Shown piece after piece: positions 60,761-64,000 of a stretch of DNA of 64,000 nucleotides; the stretch's first letter is position 1, and every line of letters starts with the position of its first letter. Under the pieces are notes generated by a model. That model was given only the letters and a program-made list of their open reading frames with translations. It ran no database searches and was not told the origin of the DNA. The position numbers and the translations under genes are program-made. This DNA is from Phylloscopus collybita (Eukaryota > Chordata > Aves > Passeriformes > Phylloscopidae): the NCBI GenBank assembly GCA_027886175.1, contig JAJNNQ010000024.1:31537001-31601000 (forward strand), written 5' to 3'.

Positions 60761-61516
60761 TAATTCAGAGTCAGAATCTGAAATCTTCAACATTTGAACC
60801 AGAAACCCCAAAATTATGGTTCAGAATTATCATCAGGCCTTGTGGGAATTAGGATAAGTGGGATAAGCTAAGTTTCATCTTGCTGGCCTTACTAGGCTTA
60901 CTTTTGATGAAGAAAAAAAAGAAGATCCTAGGTATCCCACAGTCAGAGTGCATTCTGAGAAGCAAGTTTCAGATAGACTCAGCTTTGAGGAGGGTGAAGC
61001 ACCATGTGCCACAACTGTAAGGCACTTCCATAAGGAATTCCATTGGTATTTCAAAACTAAGACACTACATGGATTTTTAATCCCAAACACCCTCAACCAA
61101 CAGCAATGGGGAGAACACTGACATTTTGAACATGTAGCTAAAGATTCCATAGAAGCCAGATACGGATTTGAATGCTGAATTATCTGGAGGAAAGCACCTA
61201 GAATTGCACTCAGTTTTGCAGGTGGTTTCTGCTTAGGACCCAAGCTTAAATCACAGCACTGGGTACCCTGGGGAGGCTCACTGGCACACCAAGCAAGGGC
61301 ACTAGAACTGCTGCAGCTGGACACTTACATTTCCTTCTCCTCGTGGAGCCTTGATGCCTCCTCCTGAAGCACCTGCAGCTGTTGTTGAGCCAGGCTTAGT
61401 TCATGGGATGTTCTCTCCAGGTCTCTCAGCAGCTCCTGGTTAGTCAGCTTCAGCTTGGTGTTCTCTACTTTGGTTTCTTCTTTGCCACTGAGGAGTTGTG
61501 TACACTGATGCTCTAG
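40109..61516 (-). CDS. CRACR2A: CRACR2A (EFCAB4B) long isoform, 3' eleven coding exons, spliced
   Basis: Large calcium-binding Rab GTPase; mammalian forms regulate store-operated calcium channels (short) and Golgi/vesicle signalling in T cells (long). Exons in transcript order: 61516-61329, 59394-59323, 56851-56806, 55993-55902, 55155-54831, 50866-50734, 48725-48644, 47688-47574, 45942-45841, 41305-41229, 40199-40109. They total 1323 nt in compatible phases, 440 residues plus stop. Residues counted from the first in-window codon: coiled coil about 1-102, linker 103-250, P-loop GNSSVGKT 259-266, switch-I T284, WDTAGQE 306-312, NKTD 365-368, ECSAY 393-397, tail KKSCCMRQ. All five G motifs are intact. 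The phrases [21 protein letters not shown] and PDRLFKII identify CRACR2A rather than RASEF or RAB44. The EF-hand exons and start lie beyond 64000. Confidence 0.96.
40200..41228 (-). other. CRACR2A: CRACR2A last intron
   Basis: About 1.0 kb, containing the 41021-41141 AT-rich microsatellite close to the donor. Nothing else recognised. Confidence 0.85.
41021..41141 (+). repeat. Compound ATAGT/ATAAT pentanucleotide array
   Basis: About 120 bp of atagtataat, atagtacaat and atagtatact variants passing into a pure (ATAAT)n block. Located 88 bp into the last CRACR2A intron from its donor. Confidence 0.95.
41229..41305 (-). CDS. CRACR2A: CRACR2A Rab-domain exon with G5 motif
   Basis: 77 nt; acceptor gatttgtag-type site (tgtag at 41306-41310), donor gtaaga. 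Encodes [20 protein letters not shown] and VLHLA(R), including the SA loop of motif G5. Confidence 0.94.
43391..43480 (+). mobile_element. MIR (CORE-SINE) relic
   Basis: The order attattatcttattttat, tagttgaggaacagtg, gagaaggattta, acccacttaagatcactcag and a final gtgctgggcc follows the right half of the MIR consensus (ATTATTATCCCCATTTTACA onward), with scattered substitutions. Confidence 0.6.
45472..45552 (+). repeat. Purine-rich low-complexity tract
   Basis: A/G only for most of about 80 bp (ggaggaaaaaaagagag and similar). Confidence 0.85.
45841..45942 (-). CDS. CRACR2A: CRACR2A Rab-domain exon with G4 motif
   Basis: 102 nt, 34 codons, phase 0-0; acceptor attctgcag, donor gtactg. Encodes [20 protein letters not shown] and [14 protein letters not shown], with the guanine-specificity motif NKTD. 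Confidence 0.96.
45943..47573 (-). other. CRACR2A: CRACR2A intron
   Basis: 1.6 kb; no repeat or other element recognised. Confidence 0.85.
47574..47688 (-). CDS. CRACR2A: CRACR2A Rab-domain exon
   Basis: 115 nt; acceptor cttgtag, donor gtaact. Encodes (R)[19 protein letters not shown] and [19 protein letters not shown], the central strand-helix part of the G domain; phase 0 out. Confidence 0.96.
47689..48643 (-). other. CRACR2A: CRACR2A intron
   Basis: 955 bp; no element recognised. Confidence 0.85.
48644..48725 (-). CDS. CRACR2A: CRACR2A Rab-domain exon with G3 motif
   Basis: 82 nt; acceptor gttgcag, donor gtgagg. Encodes (G)[19 protein letters not shown] and WDTAGQE(R), the switch II motif. 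The catalytic glutamine is present. Confidence 0.96.
48726..50733 (-). other. CRACR2A: CRACR2A intron
   Basis: 2.0 kb with one short antisense CR1 3' end (49427-49500). Otherwise nothing recognised. Confidence 0.85.
49427..49500 (-). mobile_element. CR1 3'-end fragment, antisense
   Basis: acagaatcattgaatagttc followed by aggttagaagggatttcag is the antisense CR1 3' terminus. Only about 75 bp remain. Confidence 0.75.
50734..50866 (-). CDS. CRACR2A: CRACR2A Rab-domain exon with P-loop
   Basis: 133 nt: [21 protein letters not shown]-loop completed by SVGKTS, then [18 protein letters not shown]. Donor gtaagt after a split glycine. Several AGs lie upstream; the acceptor cttgaag at 50867 is chosen because it alone gives phase 0 with a pyrimidine tract and the human spacing between QPVGKE and PDRLFK. 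Confidence 0.9.
50867..54830 (-). other. CRACR2A: CRACR2A intron before the Rab domain
   Basis: 4.0 kb. Contains a G/A-rich patch (about 51748-51796) and a CR1 (54283-54818) at its 5' end. Nothing else recognised. Confidence 0.85.
54283..54818 (-). mobile_element. CR1 LINE, sense on the minus strand
   Basis: Read on +, the antisense CR1 order is clear: agaatagaatagaacag terminus, cctagtccagctgcc, gaccacctccctgggaagcc, cactaaagaaatgcttcctg, a ccctcagccactcctcag segment, ttgtggccctcctctgg and gggcccagaacttcacac. 5' truncated; transcribed in the same direction as CRACR2A. Boundaries within about 10 bp. Confidence 0.9.
54831..55155 (-). CDS. CRACR2A: CRACR2A acidic/serine-rich linker exon
   Basis: 325 nt, 108 full codons; acceptor ctctgtctag, donor gtaaga, phase 0 out. 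Starts [17 protein letters not shown], contains the conserved [15 protein letters not shown], and ends [12 protein letters not shown] just before the Rab domain. Poorly conserved in between, as expected for a disordered linker. The donor is about a dozen bases from a CR1 insertion. Confidence 0.93.
55156..55901 (-). other. CRACR2A: CRACR2A intron
   Basis: 746 bp; no element recognised. Confidence 0.85.
55902..55993 (-). CDS. CRACR2A: CRACR2A linker exon (basic)
   Basis: 92 nt: [20 protein letters not shown] then [10 protein letters not shown], two bases out; acceptor tttctgcag, donor gtagga. The ASWK.RSGS.IGKY pattern is the conserved piece of the linker. Confidence 0.94.
55994..56805 (-). 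other. CRACR2A: CRACR2A intron
   Basis: 812 bp; only short A/T runs seen. Confidence 0.85.
56806..56851 (-). CDS. CRACR2A: CRACR2A 46-nt exon
   Basis: Completes the split arginine and encodes [15 protein letters not shown], phase 0 out; acceptor tctttgcag, donor gtaacc. End of the coiled coil. Small but strongly matched to the family. Confidence 0.95.
56852..59322 (-). other. CRACR2A: CRACR2A intron with LTR relic
   Basis: 2.5 kb. An avian LTR-type repeat fills about 58680-59250, ending some 70 bp from the 72-nt coiled-coil exon. Nothing recognised in the rest. Confidence 0.8.
58680..59250 (+). mobile_element. Avian LTR-type repeat (endogenous retrovirus relic)
   Basis: Serial phrases typical of an abundant avian LTR family: gtagtcagtccataacagc, ctgctccaacatggatccc, ccatgagccacaattcctgg, cagaaaacctgcccctgc, a tgcctggagcacctt stretch and ccctccttcttcactgacc. 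I recall this family from bird genomes but cannot name it with certainty. No viral coding sequence is attached. Confidence 0.6.
59323..59394 (-). CDS. CRACR2A: CRACR2A coiled-coil exon, 72 nt
   Basis: Encodes (M)[19 protein letters not shown] and LDFL(R), nearly identical to the human segment as I recall it. Phase 2 in, two bases out; donor gtgatg. The acceptor CAG is preceded by a run of 24 T on the coding strand. Confidence 0.95.
59398..59438 (+). repeat. CRACR2A: A-rich tract that is the polypyrimidine tract of a CRACR2A acceptor
   Basis: 24 A, G, 6 A, G, 9 A on +, which is a T tract on the coding strand ending in CAG at 59397-59395. Confidence 0.95.
60711..60759 (+). repeat. Poly(T), 49 bases
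   Basis: Uninterrupted T homopolymer. Read on the minus strand it is a 49-A tail, but the sequence ahead of it shows no recognised retrotransposed gene or poly(A) signal. Confidence 0.95.
61329..61516 (-). CDS. CRACR2A: CRACR2A coiled-coil exon (first in window)
   Basis: 188 nt, phase 0 in, two bases out; acceptor ccaccccag, donor gtaagt. It encodes [20 protein letters not shown] and [20 protein letters not shown], then a Q/E-rich heptad region ending HEEKE(M). Matches the coiled coil after the EF hands. Confidence 0.95.
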
Positions 61517-64000
61517 CTGGGGTGGAAGAAAAGAGAACAGAAAGCATTACAACTGACTGAGGCACCTTGGTTTTGAGGCTTTCAATTTGGACCTAGAAGT
61601 TAGCTGAGCAGGGAGCTATTTCTATCAACGCCAAAAACTGAATAAAACACATACAGTGCTCTTCCACTGCTCTTTGTACAGACATAATTATGTTACACAA
61701 AAACAAAGCCATTCCATTCTGTGATTGAATTTTATCCAGTTCAAAAACATACCAGTACAAACCATAAAAAGGTGCTAGAGAGCAGATTAGCAGCATTAAG
61801 CTGATATTCACAACTGCTATTTTAGACCATTTTCCACAAAGACCAGGCCTACACAGAGCAATTCAGAGTTCTACCTAAAAATTGCTAGATTTAAATCTGA
61901 CAGCTGATAAACCTTCCCATCCCCAGCAATATGAACAAGCAGTGACCTTTTTGCCACCTCAGACAGATCTGCCAAAAAGTGTTAATTAGAGCCTTTTTAT
62001 TCAGTTTTATACTCCCTCTCCAACGTACATCAAAGGAAAGATGCAACTTCCCTGTAAAACAAGTAACAGCGGATGATAGTGGTTTCTGGCACGTAAAGTT
62101 GTTCTTCCTGCTTCTCCCTGGCTAACTGAGCAAATTCAAACAGTGCAAAACTTCATGTTAGGGAAGGTATTACTGGCCTTAAAACATAAAAGTTTTATTT
62201 TGGGGTTTTTTTTGTATTCATTTTAAGGGATGTAAGATATACTAGGAGCATTATAATGATACCGTTTTGATCTCTTCTGGATCTGAGACATAACAATGTT
62301 AGAACTCTCATTTTGCCCATCCCAACAAGCAGAGCTCACCCAACCAAAATCTGTCCTCACCCAGACCTTCCCATCAGTTCCTACCCCAGAACACTACTGT
62401 AGGTTAAAAATAACAGCAGAAAATACTTTCTAGCCTGGACTGTGAGAAGTTAGGAAGAAATGGAGAATGGGAGCACTTAGCAGCAGCAGCTTTAATGCAT
62501 TTAGTGAGCTGTAGCCTCAGCAGGCTCACATTTCACATGGAACACTGGCTGGGCATCAGATTACTGCTGAACAAGGTTGGTTTCTATGGATAGATTACAT
62601 CAGTTCCTGAATATTGCTTCCACTCCTCCACAGAATGAAGTTATCCATCCTAAGTAAAGACCAGCTGCTTCAGGTACTTAAGACTCATCCAGAGGAGAGG
62701 CTTTGGGAGAAGCACAAAGTGATCACACAAAGATGAACTTTCAAAAATCTTAGAAGCAACAAACTGCAGACAGAAACCCCACTTAGAGAATAGTATGGCC
62801 ATCTGAAAACTTACAGAGACTGTTCTGGAAATGTAACTGCAGTGGTAGCCAACATCAGCTCCCAGAATCATCTATACTGATGTTAGAAACACGTGCTATA
62901 AATCCTGGTGCTCACTCTTGTCAGAAAAATGATAATATAATGTCTAAAACTCAGAACACAACAAGAGGAGATTGTTTCACAGCAATACAAAGCTCCCTTC
63001 TTCCACTGTACCCATACAATCCTTTGAGAAATGCAAAACACTACCTTTAAAGAATCCATCTAAGCAACTCCCAAGACAGAGAAATAACTCATTAGGTAAA
63101 TGCTCAGCTAGTAATAGAATGGCATAGAACCTGTAGCTTCTAGCTGCCTATTGGAGCTGCAAATTGGCTCCTATGTTCATCTGGTAGATGGAAACTGATG
63201 GGGAAAAGACTCATGGCCCATAGACACGTTTGAGAAAATCTATGCAGCAGAGTGAATTAACCCATATCTACAGGTCAAGCATAGACATGGTAGTTGATGG
63301 TGCATATTCTCTTTTTCTTGATAAAAACGAGAGGAAAACCAAGTTTAAGTTGAATAAAGAGCCGGGATTATCCAATGCAAACAGGCTGTTGCTGAAGAGG
63401 TTTATTGGTGTCCCTGAAAGACACACACACTGAGCACTCTTTATGTTCTTAGCTCAGCATCAATTCTGCAGTTTTTATATTTTTTCTCCCTATTTATTTC
63501 AGTAGCATGTGAAAGATGAAACATTTATACAGTGCCATAAGGCAGCTATAGGCACTTCAGTCCTACTGATCCATGTTTTCACGCATCCCATTCCCACTTC
63601 CAAGATCATGCTCTTCAGCAGCACAGAACCCAGCATTTTTTGTGAGAAGTCCAGTAACTCCCCTACATTTCACCTGGTCCACACCCACTTTCTTCCCCTC
63701 ACATGACAGTCTGTGCCCTAGAGGTTACACTGGATATCCTCCGTACCCAGTGCCTCCTCCTGAGATGTTCCAACTCACATCCCTTGAGGAACAATGCCAG
63801 CCAGACAACCCTCATAAGGGAGAATCCTTCTGCCTATGTCAGAGGAAACAACTCTGAGCTCACCTGGTTTGAAAGCTCCCTTTCATATTTTTGTTAATGA
63901 TTTCCAGAATACAGAAATAACTACATTGTATTTTATTTGTTTTTTAAACAACACCTTATTAATGAAGTTTGGGAAAAAGCATTTGTGTTGCTCCCAAGAG
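61517..64000 (-). other. CRACR2A: CRACR2A intron, partial (runs off the window)
   Basis: No exon for the preceding coiled coil or EF hands was found here. Candidate open pieces near 62100 and 63870 fail on splice sites or homology. No repeat recognised. Confidence 0.75.

Larger units (their letters stand above)
59395..61328 (-). other. CRACR2A: CRACR2A intron with poly-T tracts
   Basis: 1.9 kb. Includes the A-tract abutting the exon acceptor (59398-59438) and a 49-T homopolymer (60711-60759). No other element recognised. Confidence 0.85.

Noticed and set aside
62086..62135. Coiled-coil-like minus-strand stretch LAREKQEEQLY
   Set aside because: No proper donor follows and it does not match the family segment expected before LEHQC.
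63855..63890. Possible CRACR2A exon end (KYERELSNQ followed by gtgagc on the minus strand)
   Set aside because: The frame has a stop just upstream with no AG acceptor between, and the residues do not match the expected coiled coil.

Overview
This window is vertebrate nuclear DNA, most likely from a bird. Two multi-exon genes sit tail to tail, with large introns bounded by GT-AG splice sites. The interspersed repeats are CR1 LINE fragments and LTR-like relics of an avian type. I cannot fix the species; a passerine is possible but unproven.

Left part (1-26150, + strand): PRMT8, a membrane-associated type I protein arginine methyltransferase. Nine coding exons (numbers 2 to 10 of the usual gene) join in one frame from 77 to 24788. 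They encode 369 residues. With the 25-residue first exon of the mammalian gene, which lies upstream of this window, the protein would be 394 residues, the same as human. The SAM-binding loop, the double-E loop and the THW loop are intact. The 3' UTR runs to about 26145, with an AATAAA at 26121.

Middle (26150-40108): about 14 kb with no gene I can support. It holds one CR1 inserted inside another, antisense CR1 remnants, an inverted pair of unidentified repeats, an LTR-like segment, low-complexity tracts, and two short motifs that could be regulatory.

Right part (40109-64000, - strand): the 3' part of CRACR2A (EFCAB4B), long Rab-GTPase isoform. Eleven coding exons, read from 61516 down to 40109, join in one frame and encode the last 440 residues: coiled coil, linker, complete Rab domain and a double-cysteine prenylation tail. 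The EF-hand exons and the start lie beyond 64000. The order PRMT8-CRACR2A, convergent, is the same as on human chromosome 12p13, which supports both calls.

The two genes are not known to work in one pathway. PRMT8 methylates arginines at the plasma membrane of neurons. The long CRACR2A is a calcium-binding Rab GTPase of vesicles and store-operated calcium signalling. Their adjacency is conserved synteny, not an operon-like unit.

I found no previously undescribed system. The most interesting points concern transposons and splice sites: a 24-T homopolymer serving as the polypyrimidine tract of one CRACR2A exon, a CR1 that begins about a dozen bases inside a CRACR2A splice donor, a nested CR1, a MIR-like fossil SINE, and two hairpins in PRMT8 introns.
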